A stretch of DNA of 52,212 bases from Hyphococcus sp. (GTDB taxonomy: Bacteria; Pseudomonadota; Alphaproteobacteria; Caulobacterales; Parvularculaceae). The notes under the pieces are model-generated. The model did not search any database and had not been told where the DNA came from. It saw nothing but the letters and a program-made list of their open reading frames with translations. The stretch spans positions 1 to 52,212 of the forward strand of contig JANQON010000018.1 in assembly GCA_028289605.1 (NCBI GenBank), written 5' to 3'. The position numbers and the translations under genes are program-made. Of the stretch, positions 41,642-50,456 are shown in pieces. Position 1 is the first letter of the stretch; each line of letters opens with the position of its first letter.

Positions 41642-42957
41642 ACGCTGAACAGGCCTCTCCCGCCTATCGGGCGTACGTCCTGTTCATCCTGGTCGTCGTT
41701 TATACGTTCAACTTCATTGACAGGCAGATCGTCGGCATTCTGGCGGTTCCGATAAAGGCGGAGCTGGCGCTGTCCGATACGCAGCTGAGCCTCATGGGCG
41801 GTCTCGCCTTCGCCCTGTTTTATACGTTTCTGGGCATTCCGATCGCCATGCTGGCCGACCGGATGAGCCGCACCTGGATTATGACTGTGGCGCTGGCGAC
41901 CTGGAGCGCCATGACAGCGGTTTGCGGACTGGCGCAGAACTTTCTTCAACTCTTCCTCGCTCGTCTTGGGGTCGGCGTCGGCGAAGCCGGCGGCGTCGCT
42001 CCAGCCTATTCGCTCATCTCGGATTACTTTCCGCCGGACAAACGCGCGCGGGCGCTTTCCATTTACTCCTTCGGGATTCCGATCGGATCGGCGCTCGGCA
42101 TCCTGCTGGGCGGCGTCCTGACGAGCTATCTCGGATGGCGCGCCGCGTTCATCGTCGTCGGATTGGCGGGCCTTGCGATTGTGCCTATCTTTCGCCTCAC
42201 CATGCGCGAGCCGAAACGCGGGGGCTTGGATGGGGATCAGGCGGTCACAAAACCCGCCAAAGTCAGAGACGTCGCCAACACACTGATCCGTAAGCCAAGC
42301 TTTTGGGGGTTGTCTTTTGGCGCGGCGAGCTCGTCCATGATGGGGTACGGACTGATTTTTTGGCTGCCGTCTTTCTTTGTCAGAAGCTATGGCGACGCTC
42401 TTCCCGGATTTTTTGCATGGATGCCGGGATTTTTAATTCCGGCTGATCCGAGCGCGCTGCTTTTCGCGTCCTACTTTTACGCCACGATCCTTCTTGTGGG
42501 CGGCATCGCCGGGATCTGGCTCGGCGGCGTCATGGCCGACCGTTACGGCCCGGACAGAAAGGCCGCATACGCCATTGTTCCGGCAATTGCGTTTTTGACG
42601 ACGATTCCGTTCTTCATCGCCGGCGTGTTGGCGCCGTCGCTTTGGATCGCCTTTCCCGCGTTCCTTGTCCTGCAGGCGTTGAGCCTGGTCTGGCTGGGCC
42701 CCGTGCTGTCGGCTTTTCAGCATCTTGTTCAGCCGAATATGCGCGCCACCGCGTCCGCGATTTTCCTCTTCGTTAACAATCTGATCGGGATCGGCCTCGG
42801 TAATCTCGCCATTGGCGCCATTTCCGACCTCCTGAAGGCCCAGTTCGCCGACGAATCTCTTCGCTACGCCATTCTGTCGGGAACCGTATTCTACGTGCTG
42901 GCGGCGGTCCTGTTTATCGTCACGGCGCCGCGCCTAAAACGCGATTGGGCGTCTTAA
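41638..42957 (+). CDS. MFS transporter, Spinster-like
   Basis: Inner-membrane carrier of 439 residues with about 12 membrane helices. The N-terminus AYVLFILVVVYTFNFIDRQIVGILAVPIK and FYTFLGIPIAMLADRMSRTWIM (the loop 2-3 signature) are typical of the Spinster-like MFS group. GVGEAGGVAPAYSLISDYFPPDKRARALS is helix 4-5. The ATGA overlap with the hydrolase gene indicates coupling, suggesting import of the hydrolysis product or export of a toxic one. Substrate unknown. Confidence 0.9.
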   Translation: MNAEQASPAYRAYVLFILVVVYTFNFIDRQIVGILAVPIKAELALSDTQLSLMGGLAFALFYTFLGIPIAMLADRMSRTWIMTVALATWSAMTAVCGLAQNFLQLFLARLGVGVGEAGGVAPAYSLISDYFPPDKRARALSIYSFGIPIGSALGILLGGVLTSYLGWRAAFIVVGLAGLAIVPIFRLTMREPKRGGLDGDQAVTKPAKVRDVANTLIRKPSFWGLSFGAASSSMMGYGLIFWLPSFFVRSYGDALPGFFAWMPGFLIPADPSALLFASYFYATILLVGGIAGIWLGGVMADRYGPDRKAAYAIVPAIAFLTTIPFFIAGVLAPSLWIAFPAFLVLQALSLVWLGPVLSAFQHLVQPNMRATASAIFLFVNNLIGIGLGNLAIGAISDLLKAQFADESLRYAILSGTVFYVLAAVLFIVTAPRLKRDWAS

Positions 42958-43157
42958 TCAGCGCTTTCCTGAGGCGCCTGCCGGCAGGGCGCGCGACCCA
43001 GGCGACGGACCGGCCGGAGCAGTAATTCCTCCGGTTACGGTGCAATGCAGCATAATGAGGCGAGTTCCCCAATCCATTTTCAACCCCTTGCTCACTTGCG
43101 GGCGCTCCCAGTGTTTGTGACTATGCGGCGCTGTAAGTTCTGCCTGAGGGGGCATTT

Positions 43158-44219
43158 GTGAAAGTTTTGGCTCCAGCCGCCGTGCTGTTTGTCGCCACCG
43201 TCGGCGGTTGGATAATGCTGCACCTCGCGCCGCTGGCCGGGTGGTCGACGACGATTGACCCGCTTCTGGTCGATCAGTGCCGGCGCGTCGACATTGCGCC
43301 GGGTACAGAAGACGTCGCGATCGATAACGCCACCGGCCAGGTGTTCATTTCAACTTTTGAGCGGCGCGGCTGGTATGCGGGCGACGCCGACAACCGGCCC
43401 CGCGGCGCCATCTATCTCATTGACCTGAAGGACCGGGGTTTAACGCCGCGCAGGGTGTCCGACAATGCGCCCCGAGACTTTTCACCTCACGGCATCAGTC
43501 TGTGGCGGGATCCGGACGGTTCGCGCCGGCTATTTGTGGTCAATCACCGCGCCGACGGAACCGAAGCCGTGGAATTTTTCAACGTCGACGTCCAGGGCCA
43601 GCTCTACCACACCGAAACAGTTTCCTTCGCCGCCATGTATTCTCCAAACGATGTTGTCGCGGTCGGGCCCCGGCAGTTCTACGCCACCAATGATCGCCGT
43701 CATGACGAGGGTGCAAAAGCGCTGCTGGAAAGCTATCTCGCTTTGCCGCTCACGGACGTTGTCCATTTTGACGGCGTCGACGGACGCGTCGCCGCGACCG
43801 GCCTCGTCTACGCGAACGGAATTGCTGCGTCTGCGGATGGGTCTGAAATCTATGTCGCAGAAGTTCTCAAACGTCGCATCAACGTTTACGAACGCAACGC
43901 GTTTTCAGGCAGGCTGAAACTGCGGCGGCGCCACAACGCGGGAACGGCGCCCGACAATATCGACGTCGCCCCTGACGGCATGCTCTACACGGCGGGACAC
44001 CCAAAAATATTTGATTTTCTGGAGCATGCTGCGGACGCAGAGAAGACCGCCCCGAGCCATGTTGTGCGGATCGATCCGCAATCCGGCGCGCGCGAAGACG
44101 TTTTCATTTCCGTCGACGGCGAAATCAACGCCTCATCGGTCGGCGCCGTCTATGACGATATGTTGATTGTGGGCGCGGTGTTCGACGGCCATATCATGGT
44201 TTGCCCGCTCGCCCGTTAA
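43158..44219 (+). CDS. Paraoxonase-like (arylesterase/lactonase) six-blade propeller protein
   Basis: Protein of 353 residues with an N-terminal signal anchor (AAVLFVATVGGWIMLHL). The repeats fit a six-blade propeller of the SMP-30/paraoxonase superfamily: GTEDVAIDNATGQVFIST, FSPHGISLWRD, YSPNDVVAVGPRQFYATND (very close to the paraoxonase NDI/TND calcium-site motif), LVYANGIAASADGSEIYVAE and DNIDVAPDGMLYTAGHPK. Paraoxonases hydrolyse lactones, including AHLs, and aryl esters, and need calcium. The GTG start follows GAGGGGG. The 200-base gap before it shows no gene. The stop overlaps the convergent methyltransferase stop by 4 bases. Confidence 0.87.
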   Translation: MKVLAPAAVLFVATVGGWIMLHLAPLAGWSTTIDPLLVDQCRRVDIAPGTEDVAIDNATGQVFISTFERRGWYAGDADNRPRGAIYLIDLKDRGLTPRRVSDNAPRDFSPHGISLWRDPDGSRRLFVVNHRADGTEAVEFFNVDVQGQLYHTETVSFAAMYSPNDVVAVGPRQFYATNDRRHDEGAKALLESYLALPLTDVVHFDGVDGRVAATGLVYANGIAASADGSEIYVAEVLKRRINVYERNAFSGRLKLRRRHNAGTAPDNIDVAPDGMLYTAGHPKIFDFLEHAADAEKTAPSHVVRIDPQSGAREDVFISVDGEINASSVGAVYDDMLIVGAVFDGHIMVCPLAR

Positions 44220-44920
44220 CCTTCGCTCTGCGTCGGTTTTTCGAATCGAACAAAGTAGTTTTCATCGAGGCCTTCAACGTCTTTTTCCTCGACGAATGTG
44301 AAGCCGACAAACTCGATCTCTGAAACGACAGCGTCTTTTCCGAATCGCACATGTGACTTGTAGTCCGGTCGTTCTTCGCCCGGCGCAATATCGAATTCGA
44401 CCATGATCAGAGAGCCGCCGGGCTTGAGCGCTTTAAAAACGGAACGCATGACGGCTTCGCGGTCGTCGAAATAATGATAGGTGTCAGCTATAAAAACGAC
44501 GTCTAAAGACTCTTTGGGCAACGTGACGTCGTCCTCTCGGCCCAGCACTGCTGTTACGTTTTTAATGTCTGCATCCGCCGCGCGTTGGGTGACGAGATCG
44601 AGAAAAAGCGGCTCAATGTCCTCGGCGAACACGAGTCCGTCGGCGCCGACCTTTTCGGCGAACAACAGCGTATAGAGTCCCGTGCCGGAGCCGACATCCG
44701 CTACCCAGTCGCCAGGTTGCAGGTTGGTCGCTGCAACGACCGCTTCGCGTGCGGAATAGAGTTCGCGGCTGCCGACCTCGAGGCGCTCAAGCCAAACGTC
44801 TAGATTGAGCTCCTCTTCAGCCGCCGGCTCGGGCGTGGCCGTATCGGGCGCCGGCCGCTCTTCGGCAGGTCCGGAACAGGCCGCAGCCCATAGCAATATC
44901 GCTATTGTCAGTCGTCGCAT
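44216..44920 (-). CDS. SAM-dependent methyltransferase with lipoprotein signal
   Basis: Protein of 234 residues. The N-terminus MRRLTIAILLWAAACSGPAEE reads as a lipobox signal with Cys15, followed by a Pro/Glu/Ala linker. The rest is a class I methyltransferase: GDWVADVGSGTGLYTLLFAEKV (motif I), LVFAEDIEPLF, NVTAVLGREDDVTLP, LDVVFIADTYHYFDD and LKPGGSLIMVEFD. SAM is not normally available in the periplasm, so either the domain acts without SAM or the signal is not used. Similar exported methyltransferase-like lipoproteins are known in marine bacteria. The next 211 bases upstream hold nothing recognised. Confidence 0.85.
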   Translation of the reverse strand: MRRLTIAILLWAAACSGPAEERPAPDTATPEPAAEEELNLDVWLERLEVGSRELYSAREAVVAATNLQPGDWVADVGSGTGLYTLLFAEKVGADGLVFAEDIEPLFLDLVTQRAADADIKNVTAVLGREDDVTLPKESLDVVFIADTYHYFDDREAVMRSVFKALKPGGSLIMVEFDIAPGEERPDYKSHVRFGKDAVVSEIEFVGFTFVEEKDVEGLDENYFVRFEKPTQSEG

Positions 44921-45131
44921 CGCCTATGATTTCCCGTCTGCGCCCGACGCCATCAATAGTGGAGAGACCCGGCGGGTCAATCTGTTTTTCCGCCCCATCC
45001 CATCCGCACGACGCCAAAGTCCCATATCCGGCGGTTTTCCACGATTCGCAGGGTGTTTTGAGCCTGAAACCGCCCTTTGTTAACGCTCATCCTTTACGGT
45101 CTTTTCAGCACGCTTTCGTAGTCAGGGTCTC

Positions 45132-46181
45132 ATGGAATTGATGCAAGCCCTTCTTGAGCGCCTTATGCTTCTGGCGTCTTCCGGCGGCCAGGCTGTATTT
45201 GGCGGCGTCAGCGGCATGTTTGCGCCGTCATCGCGGTTCTTCTTGCCCTATTTGTTGGTTGGCTTCGTCATTGCGGCAATCGTCTTCGCTGCGAATCGGA
45301 AGCAAATGGGCGACGCCGGAAAACAATCGACGCTGCGCTATCTCTTCGACCCGCGGGTATATTTTAATCAGTCGTCGCTGGTGGATTTGAAAGTCACCTT
45401 CGCCAACAGGCTGTTTGCACCCTTTTTGGCGATCTTCCAGCGCGGCGCGATTTTTGTTTCCGCTTACTGGGTCGCTTCGCTGTTTACGGATATGACGGTG
45501 GAGCAACCGTCGCCCGACCATGGCCTGATGCTGTTATCAGCGCTGACAGTCGTCATTATGCTGAGCAGCGATTTCACGACCTACTGGGTGCACCGCCTTC
45601 ACCATGAGCTTCCGGCGCTTTGGCCGTTCCACCGTCTGCACCACAGCGCGGAAGCGCTGACCCCGCTCACCTTTGCGCGCAAGCATCCCGTGTACGACCT
45701 CACCCGGGCGCTGTCGAACATCGCTGTGGTCGGTCCCGTTCAGGGCCTCGTCTTCGGGCTGTTTGGCGTCTCCGATGCGGTGACCATCCTGGGCGTCAAC
45801 ATTGTCACGGCGGTGTTTTTCTGGAGCGGCGCCAATTTGCGGCACTCACACGTCTGGGTCTCCTATGGTCCGGTCCTGAATCGCATATTCATCAGCCCCG
45901 CCCAGCATCAGATCCACCACAGTTGCGCAGCGCGCCATCATGACACGAACTATGGCGAGATCTTCGCTCTGTGGGACTGGATGTTCGGAACGCTGTACAA
46001 TCCGAAGGGTTTCGAGGCGCTGGAGTTTGGCGTCGCGGACGCAGACGGCAACCGCATCAAACAACTCCATCCAACACTGAAAGACGCTTATCTTGAACCG
46101 TTCTCGGCGAGCTTTACGGCGTTGGCGGCCGCGCGCGAACCGGAAAGCGCCCCGAACGCGTCGTCAGCAAACTCGTTATAG
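45132..46181 (+). CDS. Sterol desaturase/fatty acid hydroxylase family protein (copy 1)
   Basis: Integral membrane di-iron oxygenase of 349 residues (PF04116). About four membrane helices lie before and around the histidine boxes: HRLHHELPALWPFHRLHHS, NLRHSHVW and the closing SPAQHQIHHSCAARHHDTNYG. WDWMFGTLYNP ends the domain. The substrate could be a sterol, hopanoid, carotenoid or fatty acyl chain. It is clearly related to the gene at 48605-49612, on the opposite strand. Its last 6 bases overlap the end of the convergent SGNH-like gene. Confidence 0.9.
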   Translation: MELMQALLERLMLLASSGGQAVFGGVSGMFAPSSRFFLPYLLVGFVIAAIVFAANRKQMGDAGKQSTLRYLFDPRVYFNQSSLVDLKVTFANRLFAPFLAIFQRGAIFVSAYWVASLFTDMTVEQPSPDHGLMLLSALTVVIMLSSDFTTYWVHRLHHELPALWPFHRLHHSAEALTPLTFARKHPVYDLTRALSNIAVVGPVQGLVFGLFGVSDAVTILGVNIVTAVFFWSGANLRHSHVWVSYGPVLNRIFISPAQHQIHHSCAARHHDTNYGEIFALWDWMFGTLYNPKGFEALEFGVADADGNRIKQLHPTLKDAYLEPFSASFTALAAAREPESAPNASSANSL

Positions 46182-47150
46182 GTCGGCGATCGTCGTCTTG
46201 CCTTGCGACCCCGCATCGCCGAAGCATGCATTCTGCAGAACCTCGCCATAACGTTGCGCGCCAGCCTTATTAAGGTGGTCAGGATCGCGGAAGAGACTAA
46301 GATCTGTATAAAGATCTCTATGATCGTGATAGGTTACATGCGCTCCCTCTGCGAGCTCTTCGAAAAACCGATCCGCCGCATCCCACTGCCGCTTGTCGGA
46401 CGCCGGCAGCGCTGCAACCGTCTGGCGATATACGGGCGACAGCGGCATAGACACCAGGCAGACGGAGGCGCCGCGCGCAACGAATGCGTCGACAAGGTCA
46501 CGGTAGGTCTGCGCGGCGGAAGAACTTTCGAATCCGTCGCGCGGGCGGTGCAGGGTAACGCGGTTGCGCGTGAATTGTTCTTTGAGCAGGTCGCCCCACG
46601 CCGACAGGTCGCCCGGCGACAGCAGCGCGCCCTGAGCGGTCGTCTCCACCGTCGACCGCAGACGGCCGCCGTTTTTCAGATAGGACTGCCATAGCGCGAT
46701 CAGTTGCGGCCGGTAATACGCATTGAACGCGCGCAAACCGCGCGTGGGCGCATCGCCGAAGAGTTCGGGATACCCGCCAAGTCCCGCATCCGTCCGATAG
46801 GCGGCGAACAGATGCGGATCAGCCTGGAGCAGAACCGTTTTCGGCGCACCGCCCCGGGCCAGATACCGTCGCCCCTTCCAGAACATTTTCTCAATGTTTT
46901 CAGATGGGTAGGCAAGATTGACGACCGGCGGCCGCGCATCGAACCCACGCGCCACATGACTATCGCCGAACGCCACATACGGACTTTGCGTCTGTTCGAA
47001 CAGCGCAACATGCTTTGTCATGGAGTCTTGGGGGATCGCGTGCGCGCGCACCAGCCATTCGCTCGCCGCCGCCGTCAACGCGAAGACGAAAGCGCAGGCC
47101 GCTGCAAACGCCGCCAGCTGAGCCCTAGAACTGGAAGTAAATGAACTCAT
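46176..47150 (-). CDS. SGNH/AlgJ-like acyltransferase partner protein
   Basis: Protein of 324 residues with one N-terminal helix (LAAFAAACAFVFALTAAA) and a periplasmic part. YVAFGDSHVARGF supplies the GDSxH nucleophile block of SGNH hydrolases, NLAYPSENIEKMFWKGRRYL fits the AlgJ/AlgX type, and FRDPDHLNKAGAQRYGEVL is the D-x-x-H block with catalytic Asp/His. Such proteins work with an MBOAT to O-acylate an exported glycan or lipid. It overlaps the MBOAT gene by 26 bases, so the two are coupled. Confidence 0.82.
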   Translation of the reverse strand: MSSFTSSSRAQLAAFAAACAFVFALTAAASEWLVRAHAIPQDSMTKHVALFEQTQSPYVAFGDSHVARGFDARPPVVNLAYPSENIEKMFWKGRRYLARGGAPKTVLLQADPHLFAAYRTDAGLGGYPELFGDAPTRGLRAFNAYYRPQLIALWQSYLKNGGRLRSTVETTAQGALLSPGDLSAWGDLLKEQFTRNRVTLHRPRDGFESSSAAQTYRDLVDAFVARGASVCLVSMPLSPVYRQTVAALPASDKRQWDAADRFFEELAEGAHVTYHDHRDLYTDLSLFRDPDHLNKAGAQRYGEVLQNACFGDAGSQGKTTIADL

Positions 47151-48600
47151 AAGGTCCCGATGTCATTAAAACGAATACTGACCAGGCCGCCATGGCCCCA
47201 AGTCCGGCCATGACCGCCGTTCGGCGCCGGTCAAGCGCGAGCGCGCCGCCGGACAGCGGCGACGATCGTCCAGGCCGCGAAATGGAAACCGAGTCTGGAT
47301 AGAGGCGGCCCAGCATTTCAAGAGCGTTCGGCGCGGCGAAGGAGACGACCGCGGCGATTGCAACCACCGGCAAGGAAAAGGCGGTGGTTTCGGATAAGAT
47401 CTGGTCTGCGCCGGATGTCATCCCCATGACGCCGGCGGCGACGGCGTAGGCCGCCTCGAAACTTTCTGCACGGAAGAAAATCCAGGCAAAGCTCACTGCG
47501 CCGAATGTGACAACGGTCGAGGCGACGGCGCCGAGTTTGATCTTTGCGCCAAACGCCTGGTCCCATGCGTGATTTATGCAGAGATAAGCGCCGTGCAGGC
47601 CGCCCCAAACAACGAACGTCCAAGCTGCGCCGTGCCACAGACCGCCGAGCAGCATCACGATGAAGAGGTTGCGGTAGCGCAGGATTGGGCCTTTGCGGTT
47701 CCCGCCAAGCGGGAAGTAGAGATAGTCGCGCAAAAAGGTAGACAACGTGATATGCCAACGTCGCCAGAAATCGACAATGCTCGCTGCCTTGTAGGGCGAG
47801 TTGAAATTCATCGGCAGCCTGACGCCGAAAAGCAGGGCAAGCCCCAACGACATGTCGGAATACCCCGAAAAATCAAAATAGATCTGGAAGCTGTAGGCGA
47901 GGACCCCGATCCATGCATCGGCGAATCCAATGGCGTGGCCAGCGGCGGCGGCGTCGAAGACGCCGTCTGAAAGGGGAGCCAGGGCGTCGGCGATCAGTAC
48001 TTTCTTGGTCAACCCTATTGCGAACAAGAAAACGCCCGCCGCCACGTCGTCCGCGTAAAATCGCGCAAACCGGGGCCCTTTGAATTGCGGGGTAACGTCT
48101 GCATGGTGAACAATCGGACCGGCGATAAGCTGCGGAAAGAACGCAACAAACAAGGCGTAGTCCAGAAATGCGTAGGAACGCTTTTCCGTCTTCAGGCAAT
48201 CGGCGAGGAATGCAATCTGTTGGAAGGTGAAGAACGAAATGGCCAACGGCAGAATGACGCCGTCGATGGTCACATCCGCTTGGGTCAAGTCGCTGATCGT
48301 ATTTGAAAAGAGGCCGATATATTTGAACCACCCGAGCAACAGGAGGTTGAACGCCACGCCCAGCGCAAGCCATTTTCGAGAGCGCGTTTCTGCGATGCGA
48401 CCGCCAAGCCAAAAGTTTGTCGCGATTGAACCGCTGATGAGAAAGAAATACGCCGGCGTCTGCCAGGAATAAAAGACCAGCGACGCAACGAGCAAAACAA
48501 CGCTTGCGCCCTGCGCGCCGTAAGCCCGCGCTGCAAGAGCGACGGCGACAATGGTCAACGGCAGAAACCCGAATAAGAACGGCAGCGATGAAAAAAGCAT
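47125..48600 (-). CDS. MBOAT O-acyltransferase (AlgI/DltB-like)
   Basis: Polytopic membrane acyltransferase of 491 residues with about ten helices. The conserved features are FLPLTIVAVALAAR near the start, KYIGLFSNTI, LPLAISFFTFQQIAFLADCLK, FFPQLIAGPIVHHADVTPQF, SLGLALLFGVRLPMNFNSPYKAASIVDFWRRWHITLSTFLRDYLYFPLGG and the catalytic His in LGGLWHGAAWTFVVWG. These match AlgI-type MBOATs, which pass acyl groups across the inner membrane. The SGNH-like partner is downstream. The gene at 48605 starts 4 bases upstream. No alginate or teichoic-acid genes are present, so the acceptor is unknown. Confidence 0.92.
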   Translation of the reverse strand: MLFSSLPFLFGFLPLTIVAVALAARAYGAQGASVVLLVASLVFYSWQTPAYFFLISGSIATNFWLGGRIAETRSRKWLALGVAFNLLLLGWFKYIGLFSNTISDLTQADVTIDGVILPLAISFFTFQQIAFLADCLKTEKRSYAFLDYALFVAFFPQLIAGPIVHHADVTPQFKGPRFARFYADDVAAGVFLFAIGLTKKVLIADALAPLSDGVFDAAAAGHAIGFADAWIGVLAYSFQIYFDFSGYSDMSLGLALLFGVRLPMNFNSPYKAASIVDFWRRWHITLSTFLRDYLYFPLGGNRKGPILRYRNLFIVMLLGGLWHGAAWTFVVWGGLHGAYLCINHAWDQAFGAKIKLGAVASTVVTFGAVSFAWIFFRAESFEAAYAVAAGVMGMTSGADQILSETTAFSLPVVAIAAVVSFAAPNALEMLGRLYPDSVSISRPGRSSPLSGGALALDRRRTAVMAGLGAMAAWSVFVLMTSGPYEFIYFQF

Positions 48601-48604
48601 CGCC

Positions 48605-49612
48605 CTACTCCGCCGCTGCAGCGCCGTTGGCGTCTTTGGCCCGGTCCGGCGCGAAGCGCAGCGCCGCCTGCGCGATCGGTCGCAGGTATAGCGCGCGCAA
48701 GGTCGCCAGTTTTTCGTTCTCCTCGCGCTCTATGCCTAATTCAAAGGCCTCGCCCTCCACCGGCGTGTAATGCGTGCCGAACATGCGGTCCCAGAATGTG
48801 AAGATGTGGCCGAAATTACAGTCATGATGACGCGGATCACGGCTGTGATGGAGTTGGTGATGGGCGGGCGAAATCAGATAGCGGTTCCAGAACGGACCAT
48901 AGCTGATCCAGACATGGGAGTGACGCAAATTGTAACCGAGCAAACGCCAGAAATAGACAAGCGCGATGGCGCCGCCGATTTCCATGGAGCCGCCGGGAAC
49001 GCCGAACAAGGCAATCCACGCCAGAATGGCGACCGCCGAAACCGTTGTGGAGATCATCGCGCCCGCCAACACTTCCACCGGATGCCGCCTCAGGGCCGTC
49101 AGCGGCGTCAAGACCGGCGCGCAATGGTGGACCTTGTGAAACTCCCACAAAAACGGGATTTTGTGTTTCAAGTAATGGGAAAAAGTGTTTGCAAAGTCCC
49201 AAACGAGGCCGACGAACAAGCTGAACGCCAGGATAGTCGGAACGCTTGAAGCGCCGCCCGCCTCGCGATGTCGCTCCGTTAGCGCGGTAATCTGATCGGT
49301 TAATGGAAAGACGATCAGCGCACCGATCGCAGGAAGAAAGAACAACAACCCGTTATTGATGACAATAATCGCAAAATCATGGCGCGCAGATTTGTTGCGC
49401 CAGACGCGCGCCGGAAACAGAGCGCCGAGAAACGCGCGAAGCGTGACGCTTTTGCGCGAGCGTCGCAACCGGCCGAAAACAATGAGGCCGCCGAGGACGA
49501 GCGCCATCGCCAGCGGCGCGGGGCTAAGGAAGCTGCCCGGGCTGGTAAACAGCGCCGCAACGTGTCCGGCCGCATCGGCGGCGTAGTGGGATACGCGATC
49601 AAGCAACGACAT
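48605..49612 (-). CDS. Sterol desaturase/fatty acid hydroxylase family protein (copy 2)
   Basis: Protein of 335 residues, the first gene of a three-gene minus-strand operon. Histidine boxes are HYLKHKIPFLWEFHKVHH, NLRHSHVWISYGP and SPAHHQLHHSRDPRHHDCNFG, with WDRMFGTHYTP after them. It is strongly similar to copy 1 at 45132 throughout the core. Three or four hydrophobic segments are visible. Likely hydroxylates or desaturates a membrane lipid chain that the MBOAT/SGNH pair may also modify, inferred from cotranscription only. Confidence 0.9.
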   Translation of the reverse strand: MSLLDRVSHYAADAAGHVAALFTSPGSFLSPAPLAMALVLGGLIVFGRLRRSRKSVTLRAFLGALFPARVWRNKSARHDFAIIVINNGLLFFLPAIGALIVFPLTDQITALTERHREAGGASSVPTILAFSLFVGLVWDFANTFSHYLKHKIPFLWEFHKVHHCAPVLTPLTALRRHPVEVLAGAMISTTVSAVAILAWIALFGVPGGSMEIGGAIALVYFWRLLGYNLRHSHVWISYGPFWNRYLISPAHHQLHHSRDPRHHDCNFGHIFTFWDRMFGTHYTPVEGEAFELGIEREENEKLATLRALYLRPIAQAALRFAPDRAKDANGAAAAE

Positions 49613-49760
49613 CGCCGTCCTAAACAGCCAACGGATAAAATTCGCGGCAACGTTGCGAGAACGACGTAAAGAATTGCTTGAAAATGGGCGGTAATTGCAG
49701 CCCTTACGATATGGTTAACGCGCCGTTAGCCCGGATAGGGGCGGCGGCCGATCCGGCGGG

Positions 49761-50300
49761 TCACTGCTGTCTTACCACGATGTAGTCCAGCGCATTGCTT
49801 AGCCCATCGGTCGGCACCGACAGGAGGATCGGCCTTTCAGCGCCCTCAGAATAGGGAAAAAAGCGGACACTGAAGGCGTCAGCGCTCAGGATCTGGGCCA
49901 GCTTGTCGCTGCTGAGATTGAACACCGCCCTGCATCCGTCGGGAAAACACACTTCGGGCGTGAGCTCGATCGGGCGATCGCCGGCGCCGCTCTCATCGGA
50001 GGCGATGCGAACGCCTGGGCGTAGGGCGACGCCGAGCGGCAATACGACGACGCCGGTCGGCGTTGCAGAGCCTTCAATGAAATGAAATGACGCCGTCAGC
50101 GCGCGCTGATTGGTGTCTTTGTCAACCAGGCTGAGAAAGGCCTGACAATCGCCGCCCTCAGCGCATGTCACCTTCCATGCGCCGAAGACCGTATCATCCG
50201 TGACCGGCTTGTCGCCGTCCGATTGACTTGCCGCAGCATCCGCGGAAGCGATAGCGACGGCGAGCGCGACCACCCAGGCGGCGTTCCTCATTGAGAACAT
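49761..50300 (-). CDS. ialB: IalB (invasion-associated locus B) family protein
   Basis: Periplasmic protein of 179 residues with signal peptide (MRNAAWVVALAVAIASADAAASQ). The mature part matches PF06776: DTVFGAWKVTCAEGGDCQAFLSLVDKDTNQRALTASFHF, VVVLPLGVALRPGVRI, CFPDGCRAVFNLSSDKLAQI. The cysteines in the two pairs are conserved in the family. Named for a Bartonella invasion locus, but common in free-living alphaproteobacteria with no proven function. The 150 bases upstream and 148 downstream hold no other gene. Confidence 0.85.
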   Translation of the reverse strand: MFSMRNAAWVVALAVAIASADAAASQSDGDKPVTDDTVFGAWKVTCAEGGDCQAFLSLVDKDTNQRALTASFHFIEGSATPTGVVVLPLGVALRPGVRIASDESGAGDRPIELTPEVCFPDGCRAVFNLSSDKLAQILSADAFSVRFFPYSEGAERPILLSVPTDGLSNALDYIVVRQQ

Positions 50301-50390
50301 GTTTCGTTCCTCGTCTCTCGCGGCGCAGGACTAACTGCGACCGACCTGCGCCGGCGCCGCAGCAGGGCGCCCGTTGTTATCCTAAACATT

Positions 50391-50422
50391 AAAAGAGCGC
50401 GCCGCCAGAAACGGGCGCGCCC
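50391..50422 (-). terminator. Rho-independent terminator of the VPLPA-CTERM gene
   Basis: On the minus strand, GCGCGCC (50420-50414), a 10-base loop, GGCGCGC (50403-50397), then TCTTTT. It lies about 35 bases after the stop. Confidence 0.75.
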
Positions 50423-50456
50423 TTCAAGGTTGCCAGTCTTGTTGGCTTTCGCTGAA

